NCBI GenBank assembly: GCA_907163375.1
Contig: CAJQUW010008025.1
Coordinates: 248,001-312,000, forward strand
DNA from: Prostheceraeus crozeri
Taxonomy: Eukaryota; Platyhelminthes; Polycladida; Euryleptidae
DNA length: 64,000 nucleotides
Direction of reading: 5' to 3'
The notes under the pieces were generated by a model. It had not been told where the DNA came from. It did not search any database and worked only from the letters and a program-made list of their open reading frames with translations. This document shows, piece after piece, positions 35,940 through 45,829 of this stretch; within the stretch, counting starts at the first letter, position 1, and every line of letters starts with the position of its first letter. The position numbers and the translations under genes were made by a program.

Positions 35940-38924
35940 TCCTTTTTAGACGCTAATGTCATAAGTAAGTTGTTAGATTTATAATTTTGTTTAAAACGCA
36001 GTAGTAAGTTATATTTTTTTCTCTCAGTTTTTAGTTAGGCCTGTAGTATTATTATTTCTCTTTATGATCTACCGGAGGTTAGCCTCAACCAATTTAAGTA
36101 TCACCCAATACATCACTTAATCCCAGATATTCTACCACACTCCCAGAAGTATCGCATCCCATTATGTGCAACCACATTATTGAGAAACTCTTTCATCGTC
36201 ACGATGTCAAAACTTTCAAATAGTGGATTCAATATCTAAGTTTCAATTTATGCATGTGTTTCTTTGTGCCAGAAATTTAATTTCATTACTTGTTTTGTCT
36301 TCAATTATGTTTATATTACGTTTCTGTAACCGTGTTGATTTCACACGATTCTCATTATTGGGAATATGCAAATATACGTCTATCATTATTATTATTATTA
36401 TACATGGTTCGTCTTAAGTTAGCATTTCTATCGATAGAAAATGGTCAGGTCATACATACTAAATGGCGATTTTCACTAGTACTCATATGACGTAGTCGCA
36501 ATATTTCAATGCTCCGTCTACTAGGGGCGATGGCCCCGGGCCTGCTCATTATAGGGAAGATTTCTTTCTTGACATTATTCAGAAGATTTCACGGTATAGT
36601 ATATAAGTAGATTAACAGGTGTTCTCTTCTGCTTTGTGAAATTCCTATCAATCAACTTAACTGCAAATCGAAAATAACTTAAATCGCAAATTATTTGCCG
36701 CTGCAAATGGAAAATAAAAAGCTAATCTTCTTTATTTCTATCATCCTGTCTCGATAGATATCTAACTCCAACTTCAGATTGTTTATGTTCTGTTCGACTT
36801 CTGACATCAAGTGCAATTTGCCAAAGATAAATATAATCTCAGTTAATTCATTGCCGACGAACTTAACAGCCGAGACCCTGTGGGAGTCCAATTGAATCTG
36901 CAAGAAAGTGGTAATTCCAGATGGTTTTCACACCTCCAGTGTGAAACCGATCATCAATTTCGCAATCCTCTTGTGTCCATCTTCAATCCTACATCGATCA
37001 GTGCGGAGGACACCATGCCGGGGCAAGATCCTTAGGGACGCCTGGTAAATCACTTCATTACTGTAGTTAGAGACTTTATACCTATTCTCAGGCAAAATGA
37101 TCCATTTTTCATTTATTCGTGTCCGCGCATGGGGACACGTCTTGTTGAAAATTAGCAGTTATGCACTTAATCCCGCGTTGGACTTCCCGCTGTGTAATGC
37201 GTCAGTTTCGACATGTCGACAACGGCGCTCCATCTTCAATCCCTTTTATATTATCCTCATAGTTGATCTGAACACCGGTCCTATTATAATTTCACACCAA
37301 ACATGCAACAAACATTTTTGAAGGCGTCCAAGTTTCTATATCGATGTCGAACTGACACCTTCTCTTTACCGTAATTACATACTAGTACATGGCGGAACAC
37401 GTGTTCACGGCGTTTGTCGTAAAGGCGATATGAAACATTTGTCACAAGAACTAACATGTACGACATCTTCCAGTTCCTAGTTAGGTTGGTGCATTGGAAG
37501 AGACCCCTCCTCATATCGCTTCACTTGGGTGTATGAGATTCAAGCTGCAATTGTATTTGACATTTGAATCTGAGGCCATGAAAAATGATGATTATTTTTC
37601 AAAAACGCAGTTTATACCAAGCTACAAGTGGGCAAGATGAATGTTAAAGAAATGGAATGTGAGGGCAAGTGGTTGCTTCGTATCCAAGATGTCATGAGCA
37701 AAATCGGGGAAATGATATATTTACAATTCTATAGCAGTTTAAGTCATTTTTGACATACTTTTGAAATGCATATTCTGCTTCTTTTCTTACTTGGATCACG
37801 AAATCTTGACACTATTAAACTAAGAGTGAAGTGTGATGAAACCTTAAAATAAATCAAACCCAAAATAATTCAACGATCCAAGTTTTCAAGACACAATTAT
37901 ACTTTTCATTTATGAGAAGTATTATTAATGATCAAAAAAATATGCAAGCGAAGCAAATACGGATATCGCATTTGAGATGCTTGTAAGGGGGATTCAGATA
38001 ACCTATTCAATAATTTTGTTCACTACAAAATGAGCGCAGATTATGAGACTGACACTTATGACCGAGCATTACCTTAAAAAATGCACTAAGAGGTATCACG
38101 GATACAAATGGACTATGCCAACAGCAAAAAGTTGACAATCATATTTATGAAGTTCAAACAATTCTTTTTCTAGAACACAAACCGAAAAAAGTTAATTGGA
38201 CATCTAGCAAAGAGGAATAACATGAAAGATTGAAGATATCAGACGAACTGTTGAATTGTTGCTCGTCGGTCTCTGCTTATCATTCCGGGGACAGGCTAAC
38301 CTATGATTGTATCGACAAAATATGGCCATAAACGACCTGCATGACACTACAGTACTGCAACATTTTCATCAGCTTAGATTCGTGCATTTGCTTCCAAATT
38401 ATTCGGTAAAACACAACGAATAATATATTTGAGTAAAATCCACATTATCTACTATATGTATTTATGTTAAGCATACTGATATCAGTTCACCTAACTAGTC
38501 CAAAGTCAATTTTCATCTTCTGTGAGGGTAGAAGATTCCCAAAAGGTGAGAATTCAATATTCCCAAAAAACATCTAAAGATAATTAATTCTTTTCAAGTT
38601 CTCTAACAGATACACCTGGCATACCTTATAGGTACTTTGCTGACGACATGCTTCGTCATGATATTGACGTGAATTTTATTGAATCGATTGACTAGACCTG
38701 CCCATAATATACACGTCATTGAACGAGGTCAAGGGAACATGATTAAGCATGATCATGAAACTCTGCGTTTATCAATACATGAAAAGGTTACATACAAAAG
38801 CATGATATTAGAAATATCAATCCATTACTCTATTTGTCAGTATTCTGACTTCTAAACAGACATTTCGATCTTTTCAAACTAATGAAGCTATTTAAAGGAA
38901 CAATAAAAAGCAATTTTCCACGAC

Positions 38925-38990
38925 TTTGTATATTCCCAATATTTCGGCTTAGCCTTTATCAAGGGATACAGAAAAAGGAAATTGTACTAA
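38925..38990. repeat. CGAAATATTGGG repeat fragment
   Basis: On the minus strand CTTGATAAAGGCTAAGCC is followed by GAAATATTGGG. This repeats the signature of the palindromes at 12,653 and 29,231, but here as a single arm. It sits about 150 bp outside the left end of the large element. GGC and GCC can pair as a short hairpin before CGAAA, as in hammerhead-like or Penelope-type ends. Confidence 0.5.
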
Positions 38991-39277
38991 ATGTTGCAGG
39001 AAACTTGCAATGCATGGCTCAAAGAAAGATGGTCGAAAAAAGGAGATAAAAGCAAGGCCTATCGAAATGCTATTTAATCTCACTGATTCTGTGTCAATTT
39101 TAGCTCTCCTCAGTAGTAACAAAAGGTCCAGAATAAACACAGCGCGCCCCCCCCCCTCTGGAACGACAGAGTCTGTCGTGGTGTGCCGGCCAGGTTGGTT
39201 CACAACATGTTCGCTGACTCCCCCCCCCCCTCTGGAACGTCAGAGTGTGAGACTCGAGTGAGTTGGTCCGACCGCCT

Positions 39278-39387
39278 GGTTGACTTGGGCGACCGTCCAG
39301 GTTGACGTGGGCGACCGTCTAGGTTGACGTGGGCGACCGTCTAGGTTGACGTGGGCGACCGTCTAGGTTGTCGTGGATGGTGAAATG
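39278..39387 (+). repeat. 22-bp tandem repeat near the element edge
   Basis: Unit GGTTGACGTGGGCGACCGTC plus TA starts at 39,278, 39,300, 39,322, 39,344 and 39,366 (last copy partial). The first copy has one or two changes. It is GC-rich and lies about 130 bp inside the probable left end of the element. Confidence 0.85.
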
Positions 39388-42300
39388 GCTGCCAGATTCG
39401 GATTCAGCGTAAAATTCTGCATCGGTAGGGTGAGTTTCAAGGCAATTGGTGAGAAAAAATTTTTCTTCAAAATTTTAACAGAGTTAGAATTTGGGACGTT
39501 TTGGTGTTTAGCGCCCAAACGAAGCATCGGATGAGAAAACGGAGGCCAGATTCGGAATCTACGTGAAATTTTGGGTTAGGAAGGATGTTTCCAGCGAAAT
39601 CGGAGATAAAAAATTTTTCGCTGACGTCCCCCCCCCCTCTGGACAGCTTGCTTCGATTTTGGCTTCCAGTGGACGGATTTTGTCGTGCGATAGCTCGTTT
39701 GAAAGCTAAGAGTAAGACAAGTTCAGTGAAAGAATCGGCTTGTTCCTATCTGTCTTCGTTTAGGTGTGAGACGCCATTTAAGATTTTGGGACATTGGCGA
39801 AAAACGACAGAGTTAGAATTTGGGACGTTTTGGGCTCTAGCTTCAAAACGAAGCATCGGATGGGAAAACGGATTTCAGATTTGGAATCAGCGTGAAATTC
39901 TTTATCTGTATGGTGAGTTTCAAGTCAATCGGAGAGAAAAAATTTTCAACATTTTTCGAAAAAACGACAGAGTTAGAATTTGGGACGTTTTGGTGTGTAG
40001 CGCCCAAACGAAGCATCGGATGAGAAAACGGAGGCCAGATTCGGAATCTACGTGAAATTTTGGGTTAGGAAGGATGTTTCCAGCGAAATCGGAGATAAAA
40101 ATTTTTTCGCTGACGTCCCCCCCCCTCTGGACAGCTTGCTTCGATTTTAGCTTCCAGTAAACGGATTTTGTCGTGCGATAGCTCGTTTGAAAGCTAAGAG
40201 TGAGATAAATTCACTGAAAGAATCGGCTTGTTCCTATCTGTCTTCGTTCAAAAGTTAGAGCGGTTACAAGATTTTAGGTCGGAGCTCGCTTACCTGAAAA
40301 AATCCTAAGTGTCAGAGTGACTTTGTATGGGTAAAATTTTGAAAATTTTCCAAAGTGTGGAATTTCGACCTGGGACCGTCACCAAAACATTTTTCATCAA
40401 ATTTAGAAATTTCACTGACGTCCCCCCCCCCTCTGGACAGCTTGCTTCGATTTTGGCTTCCAGTGGACGGATTTTGTCGTGCGATAGCTCGTTTGAAAGC
40501 TAAGAGTGAGACAAATTCACTGAAAGAATCGGCTTGTTCCTATCTGTCTTCGTTTAGATGTGAGACGCCATTTAAGATTTTGGGACATTGGCGAAAAAAA
40601 ACGACAGAGTTAGAATTTGGGACGTTTTGGGCTCTAGCTTCAAAACGAAGCATCGGATGGGAAAACGGATTTCAGATTTGGAATCAGCGTGAAATTCTTT
40701 ATCTGTATGGTGAGTTTCAAGTCAATCGGAGAGAAAAAATTTTCAACATTTTTCGAAAAAACGACAGAGTTAGAATTTGGGACGTTTTGGTGTGTAGCGC
40801 CCAAACGAAGCATCGGATGAGAAAACGGAGGCCAGATTCGGAATCTACGTGAAATTCTGCATCTGTATGGTGAATTTGAAAGCAATCGGAGAGAGAAAAT
40901 TTTTCGCTGACGTCCCCCCCCCCTCTGGACAGCTTGCTTCGATTTTGGCTTCCAGTGGATGGATTTTGTCGTGCGATAGCTCGTTTGAAAGCTAAGAGTA
41001 AGACAAGTTCAGTGAAAGAATCGGCTTGTTCCTATCTGTCTTCGTTTAGGTGTGAGACGCCATTTAAGATTTTGGGACATTGGCGAAAAACGACAGAGTT
41101 AGAATTTGGGACGTTTTGGGCTCTAGCTTCAAAACGAAGCATCGGATGGGAAAACGGATTTCAGATTTGGAATCAGCGTGAAATTCTTTATCTGTATGGT
41201 GAGTTTCAAGTCAATCGGAGAGAAAAAATTTTCAACATTTTTCGAAAAAACGACAGAGTTAGAATTTGGGACGTTTTGGTGTGTAGCGCCCAAACGAAGC
41301 ATCGGATGAGAAAACGGAGGCCAGATTCGGAATCTACGTGAAATTTTGGGTTAGGAAGGATGTTTCCAGCGAAATCGGAGATAAAAATTTTTTCGCTGAC
41401 GTCCCCCCCCCTCTGGACAGCTTGCTTCGATTTTGGCTTCCAGTAAACGGATTTTGTCGTGCGATAGCTCGTTTGAAAGCTAAGAGTGAGACAAATTCAC
41501 TGAAAGAATCGGCTTGTTCCTATCTGTCTTCGTTCAAAAGTTAGAGCGGTTACAAGATTTTAGGTCGGAGCTCGCTTACCTGAAAAAATCCTAAGTGTCA
41601 GAGTGACTTTGTATGGGTAAAATTTTGAAAATTTTCCAAAGTGTGGAATTTCGACCTGGGACCGTCACCAAAACATTTTTCATCAAATTTAGAAATTTCA
41701 CTGACGTCCCCCCCCCTCTGGACAGCTTGCTTCGATTTTGGCTTCCAGTGGACGGATTTTGTCGTGCGATAGCTCGTTTGAAAGCTAAGAGTGAGACAAA
41801 TTCACTGAAAGAATCGGCTTGTTCCTATCTGTCTTCGTTTAGATGTGAGACGCCATTTAAGATTTTGGGACATTGGCGAAAAACGACAGAGTTAGAATTT
41901 GGGACGTTTTGGGCTCTAGCTTCAAAACGAAGCATCGGATGGGAAAACGGATTTCAGATTTGGAATCAGCGTGAAATTCTTTATCTGTATGGTGAGTTTC
42001 AAGTCAATCGGAGAGAAAAAATTTTCAACATTTTTCGAAAAAACGACAGAGTTAGAATTTGGGACGTTTTGGTGTGTAGCGCCCAAACGAAGCATCGGAT
42101 GAGAAAACGGAGGCCAGATTCGGAATCTACGTGAAATTCTGCATCTGTATGGTGAATTTGAAAGCAATCGGAGAGAGAAAATTTTTCGCTGACGTCCCCC
42201 CCCCCCTCTGGACAGCTTGCTTCGATTTTGGCTTCCAGTGGATGGATTTTGTCGTGCGATAGCTCGTTTGAAAGCTAAGAGTGAGACCAATTCAATGAAA

Positions 42301-43190
42301 GAATCGGCTTGTTCCTATCTGTCTTCGTTTAGATGTGAGACACCATTTAAGATTTTGGGACATTGGTGAAAAACGACAGAGTTAGAATTTGGGACGTTTT
42401 GGGCTCTAGCTTCAAAACGAAGCATCGGATGGGAAAACGGATTTCAGATTTGGAATCAGCGTGAAATTCTTTATCTGTATGGTGAGTTTCAAGTCAATCG
42501 GAGAGAAAAAATTTTCAACATTTTTCGAAAAAACGACAGAGTTAGAATTTTTGCGATGGCTGCCTACTGTAGAGCCAAAACGAAGCATCGGATGGGAAAA
42601 CGGAGGCCAGATTCGGATTCAGCGTCAAATTCTACATGGAAATGGTGTATTTCCAGCTCAATCGGAGAGAAAAAATTTTCACTGACGTCCCCCCCCCTCT
42701 GGACAGCTTGCTTCGATTTTGGCTTCCAGTGGACGGATTTTGTCGTGCGATAGCTCGTTTGAAAGCTAAGAGTGAGACAAATTCAGTGAAAGAATCGGCT
42801 TGTTCCTATCTGTCTTCGTTTAGATGTGAGATGCCATTTAAGATTTTCGGACATTGGTGAAAAACGACAGAGTTAGAATTTGGGACGTTTTGGGCTCTAG
42901 CTTCAAAACGAAGCATCGGATGGGAAAACGGATTTCAGATTTGGAATCAGCGTCAGATTCTTTATCTATATGGTGAGTTTCATGTCAATCGGAGAGTTTC
43001 AAGTCATCGGCGAGAAAAATTTTCAACATTTTTCGGAAAAACGACAGAGTTAGAATTTTTGCGATGGCTGCCTACTGTAGAGCCAAAACGAAGCATCGGA
43101 TGGGAAAACGGAGGCCAGATTCGGATTCAGCGTCAAATTCTACATGGAAATGGTGTATTTCCAGCTCAATCGGAGCACTAGAACCGGAGA
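39360..43190 (+). repeat. C-tract satellite in higher-order units
   Basis: Units repeat a block containing GACGTC, a run of 8-13 C, TCTGGACAGCTTGCTTCG and GTGCGATAGCTCG. C runs start at 39,628; 40,117; 40,422; 40,914; 41,403; 41,708; 42,196 and 42,689. Spacings are about 489, 305, 492, 489, 305, 488 and 493, giving a higher-order repeat of about 1.28 kb. Open frames of up to 173 codons occur on both strands, but they repeat with the unit and look unlike proteins, so I treat them as satellite. The right arm carries the matching tracts at 63,434 and 63,925. Confidence 0.85.
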
Positions 43191-43250
43191 TAGACGGGAT
43201 TTTTAGTGTTTGGATGATGGGTATTACGTCATCAGCTGATCGCCACACAC

Positions 43251-43306
43251 TATATAAGCTGGGAACCAACGGAGACTTGTCATTTAGAGGAGAACGACTG
43301 TCAGAG
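43251..43306 (+). promoter_or_regulatory. TATA promoter with short first exon
   Basis: TATATAAG at 43,251-43,258 is followed about 48 bp later by a good splice donor (AGAG|GTAGGT at 43,306/43,307). A short non-coding first exon could start near 43,280. No matching acceptor or coding exon was identified. The mirror copy lies at about 62,824-62,879. The same arrangement, TATA box then short leader then donor, is seen upstream of the polymerase gene. Confidence 0.5.
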
Positions 43307-43742
43307 GTAGGTCGTCTCTCTGAGCTCCGATGATAGCTTCGGACATTCCAAATTCCAAGTTTCTGTAAGAAACCGACTTAGAAAATTTCATTGCTGATAT
43401 CAGCTAAGGCGTCAGACTTAGAGGTTCGCCAGGAGATGGCCTTCGTCTCCAGGCCATAAAAGACTCCAAAACTTTAAAGGCTCGTAACTTTGCTTCTACA
43501 AGTCCGTTTGACTTGATTCAAAAAAGGTTCGGTCGCTATTGACCTGCCCTAAGTGATGGACTACTTATAAAATTTCATAAGTAGTGCTAAAAAGTTGAAA
43601 ATTTTAAATTCACTAGTTTTGGAGGTTTTCTGGGGTTTTCGACCCTGCTGAAGTCAATGAAAGCATTTTTAATGATGTCTGAGCCAGTCTTCTCATGGTA
43701 TAAGCGACTTTTCACTGAAAGCGAGCAAGACACGGAGAGTTT

Positions 43743-43965
43743 TGCTGTAATATTCCACTGACAGGGTGTTCCTTCGGGACGGCGGACGATGCCGTAGTGA
43801 TAAGTGTGGCAAGGGAATGTGTCATATTTAAGACCGTAACCGCTGGGACAACTCATGTCTCATGTTGGGCATTTGACACAGCTCTCAACGTAGCACTTTG
43901 AACGCCAATCGGTTGAGTCTTAGCTATCTTGTCATGGGTGGCCTCTAAACATCTCCATTGCAAAA
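43743..43965 (+). repeat. Structured module M2
   Basis: This is one of three diverged modules in each arm. Shared landmarks are TGTAATA near the start, CCTTCGGG (a TTCG-loop hairpin), ACGGC (43,779-43,783) pairing with GCCGT (43,791-43,795), and ATGTTGGG (43,862-43,869) pairing with CTCAACGT (43,884-43,891). The module is non-coding or coding of unknown type. Reading frames through it differ between copies. Mirror copy at 62,165-62,387. Confidence 0.6.
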
Positions 43966-43989
43966 CGCTGGTGAATCAAGCTCTCTACG

Positions 43990-44076
43990 GCTTGCTATCA
44001 AGCAGATCAAAGCAATAACTTGGGATGTTTCCTCAAGGTTTTCAAGTATGCTGAGTTCAAATCTGCTATCAGATTT
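43990..44076 (+). repeat. CTAT-loop hairpins between M2 and M1
   Basis: Two perfect hairpins share the loop CTAT but have different stems: GCTTG-CTAT-CAAGC at 43,990-44,003 and AAATCTG-CTAT-CAGATTT at 44,059-44,076. Mirror copies lie in the right arm. Confidence 0.7.
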
Positions 44077-44334
44077 CAAATTTAACTAAGACTAAGGCAG
44101 CTTTGAGGGGTTAGATCCCAGCTACTGTTCACTACCTTTGACTCGGCGTTGCTGTTACCACTTCGGGGCAGTGACAATGATGTCTTCAGCTGTAAAGAGC
44201 GGGTATCGGGGAAGATCTCTCACTTCCCTAGTGATCAGTACAAGGCCTTCGGGCTGTCGACGGGATCGAGTGCCACTCACTACACTCAAATCTATCATTC
44301 CTCACTAAGTGTAAATTACTGACTATACATTTGT

Positions 44335-44394
44335 CCTGCTATCAGGTTATTTTTGACTTGCTATCTAGTTGAATAGTCTCTTGCTATCAAGAGA
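44335..44394 (+). repeat. Cluster of three CTAT-loop hairpins
   Basis: CCTG-CTAT-CAGG (44,335-44,346), ACTTG-CTAT-CTAGT (44,356-44,369, one mismatch) and TCTCTTG-CTAT-CAAGAGA (44,377-44,394, perfect). They stand 29 bp before module M1. The same cluster in front of the module near the polymerase gene (59,213-59,270) keeps pairing, with CCTG-CTAT-CAGG there becoming a stem with one G-T pair. Confidence 0.75.
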
Positions 44395-44422
44395 TTCACT
44401 TCTACTCATAAAGCACATCATC

Positions 44423-44625
44423 GCTGTAATACCTCCTTTGCTCGAGCGTTCCTTCGGGACGGCGGGTACTGCCGTAGAGGGATTGTGTTGCACGGGTTGT
44501 TCGTCGTTTGTTAGACCGAAACCTCTGAGCCGTTGCTCATGTTGGGCGTTCGACTTCATACTCAACGTGACGCTTTCTTTCGCCAGGTCAGAGTACTTCA
44601 GCCATTCGACAAAGGTTAGTCTTTA
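44423..44625 (+). repeat. Structured module M1
   Basis: Starts TGTAATACCTCC. CC-TTCG-GG hairpin at 44,451-44,458. ACGGC (44,459-44,463) pairs with GCCGT (44,471-44,475). AGAGG (44,476-44,480) pairs with CCTCT (44,522-44,526). ATGTTGGG (44,539-44,546) pairs with CTCAACGT (44,561-44,568). It is about 95 percent identical by eye to the copy at 58,985-59,180 and clearly related to M2 and M3. Mirror copy at 61,505-61,707. Function unknown. Confidence 0.65.
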
Positions 44626-44769
44626 TGATATGGAGTAGAGTGAAATGTAATTCATTAGATGTCCCTTCAATGATTGCTCCCATGATAAACGTTGATGAGA
44701 CAAATGAAATGATTCTCATCTTCCCTTTTCAATGATTGAAATCTACTAACACACTACCGTATAATCGGC

Positions 44770-44885
44770 CACTATGGGGCAAGACATGATAGAGCCTTCA
44801 ATGCGCTTTGCCCTGGGCAGTCTTTAGACTGGCGAATACTATCATTAAGTTGAATCTGCTATCAGTCAACTTGAACGTTGCGTCG
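44770..44885 (+). repeat. Structured unit S1
   Basis: Nested pairings seen directly: ATGATAG (44,786-44,792) with CTATCAT (44,839-44,845), TTTGC (44,807-44,811) with GCGAA (44,832-44,836), and CAGTC (44,818-44,822) with GACTG (44,827-44,831). A further hairpin follows: AAGTTGA-at-CTG, loop CTAT, CAG-TCAACTT (44,847-44,872). A second copy is S2 at 45,249-45,357. The two copies bracket the 88-codon gene. Mirror copy at about 61,245-61,360. Confidence 0.65.
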
Positions 44886-44896
44886 CATTAGAGGGG

Positions 44897-44904
44897 TATA
44901 TAAA
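44897..44904 (+). promoter_or_regulatory. TATA box of the 88-codon gene
   Basis: TATATAAA, ending 31 bp before the ATG at 44,936. Transcription would start almost at the start codon, leaving a very short leader. The mirror TATA lies at about 61,226-61,233 before the right-arm copy. Confidence 0.65.
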
Positions 44905-44935
44905 CCACTGCCTCTCATTTCATTTCATTTCAATC

Positions 44936-45202
44936 ATGCAGACGCCGAACAGTCAAGTCAGCTCTCCTCGCGGACCGCAGTTAAGGCCGCGAAATTTATT
45001 TGAGGAGTTTGTCAGGCTAGAGGAGCAAGACAGAGTTTTTAATAATCTTGCTCGGATTGGCAATCCGATGACAGCAACTGCTGTCAATCCAACGGAATGG
45101 CGCTACATTCCACTTTTTAGCCATGCGCCAGCTAGTGTGGAAGTCGACAGTGCTACCAAAGAGAGAGTCAAAGACTCTCTCAGCAGAATTGGTAGGGTGT
45201 AA
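44936..45202 (+). CDS. 88-residue protein of the element, left copy
   Basis: An 88-codon frame starting MQTPNSQVSSPRGPQLRPRN, with a mid-segment LFEEFVRLEEQDRVFNNLAR and ending KERVKDSLSRIGRV. I recognise no family. The N-terminus is Pro/Arg/Ser-rich and probably flexible; the rest is charged and could be helical. It sits between two copies of the structured S unit, with a TATA box 31 bp upstream. It is directed inwards, towards the AATAAA array that could supply its 3' end. The right arm carries the same amino-acid sequence. Identity between arms and correct promoter placement favour a real gene. An antisense frame of 159 codons overlaps its end but runs through repeat modules. Confidence 0.6.
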   Translation: MQTPNSQVSSPRGPQLRPRNLFEEFVRLEEQDRVFNNLARIGNPMTATAVNPTEWRYIPLFSHAPASVEVDSATKERVKDSLSRIGRV

Positions 45203-45248
45203 GATGACGTTACTCCCGAGAACGAACCATCGGCTCTCTTAAGGGCCA

Positions 45249-45357
45249 CCATGGGGCAAGACATGATAGAACCTCCTCGCGGTTTGCCCTGGGCAGTCTT
45301 CGGACTGGCGAATACTATCATTAAGTTGAATCTGCTATCAGTCAACTTGAACGTTGC
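45249..45357 (+). repeat. Structured unit S2
   Basis: Second copy of the S unit. The pairings of S1 are all kept. The CAGTC/GACTG hairpin has loop TTCG here instead of TTTA. The AAGTTGA...TCAACTT hairpin with loop CTAT starts at 45,323. Mirror copy at about 60,773-60,881. Confidence 0.65.
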
Positions 45358-45369
45358 AAATGAAGTTCG

Positions 45370-45590
45370 GTGTAATACTTCCTTTCGACGGGCGTTCCTG
45401 TAAAGGGCGGCGGTGAAACCCGTAGCTATGTATACCGCAGGGGACATTCGGCAATGGTCAATCTTGTTAAACCTCTCTGCGTCATGTTTGCAAGTGATTG
45501 CCTCTGTCTCAACGTAGTATGCATTCGCGCCAGGGCGACATTTAGCCAACTGTCGAAGGTTGCCTAAAACTTTCCATTGCATACGTTATG
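45370..45590 (+). repeat. Structured module M3
   Basis: The most diverged of the three modules. It keeps GTAATACTTCC, GCGTTCC, GGCGG, CCGTAG, TTGTTAAACCTCT, CATGTTT and CTCAACGTAG in the same order as M1 and M2. GCAA-GTGA-TTGC forms an internal hairpin absent from the others. Mirror copy at about 60,540-60,760. Confidence 0.55.
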
Positions 45591-45757
45591 AGAACCATGA
45601 GTTCTACCTGTCTCTATCAATGAGACGAATTGATGAATGGAATGAAATGGGAGGACACTCACGCGCCACACGTAACATAACACACTTCTCTCTTCCGTAG
45701 TCTAACAAGCTCTTTACACATGGATCGCAGTCGATTGCTATCCCTGTATCAGAAGTG

Positions 45758-45769
45758 TAAGCTATCTTA
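45758..45769 (+). repeat. CTAT-loop hairpin before the array
   Basis: TAAG-CTAT-CTTA, a perfect 4-bp stem with the same loop as the hairpins near the modules. It is the innermost hairpin of the arm, about 60 bp before the minisatellite. The mirror copy is at about 60,361-60,372. Confidence 0.5.
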
Positions 45770-45829
45770 ATTTATTTGACACTATTTCATCTATTATCAT
45801 CATCGTCCATATGAAATGTTTTAAGATTT

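Larger units (their letters stand above)
34201..39139. other. Anosmin upstream intron or flank
   Basis: This 4.9-kb stretch lies between the most upstream anosmin exon I can recognise and the large mobile element. It contains an AT-rich palindrome at 35,259-35,317, an unassigned open frame at 35,580-35,939, an ATT microsatellite near 36,384-36,400 and a CGAAATAT-type repeat fragment at 38,925-38,990. I did not find the anosmin first exon. Confidence 0.45.

Noticed and set aside
36691-36930. Minus-strand frame with helical, charged sequence after an acceptor-like TTCTTGCAG
   Set aside because: Looks vaguely like part of an old element protein, but I could not tie it to a family or to neighbouring exons.
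39585-42290. Open frames of 122-173 codons on both strands in the C-tract satellite
   Set aside because: They recur with the satellite unit, overlap on both strands, include homopolymer runs, and do not look like a folded protein.
45103-45582. 159-codon frame antisense to the end of the 88-codon gene, mirrored at 60,548-61,027
   Set aside because: It runs through the S2 unit and module M3, whose related copies do not keep this frame. No promoter is placed for it. Repeat composition explains the open frame.
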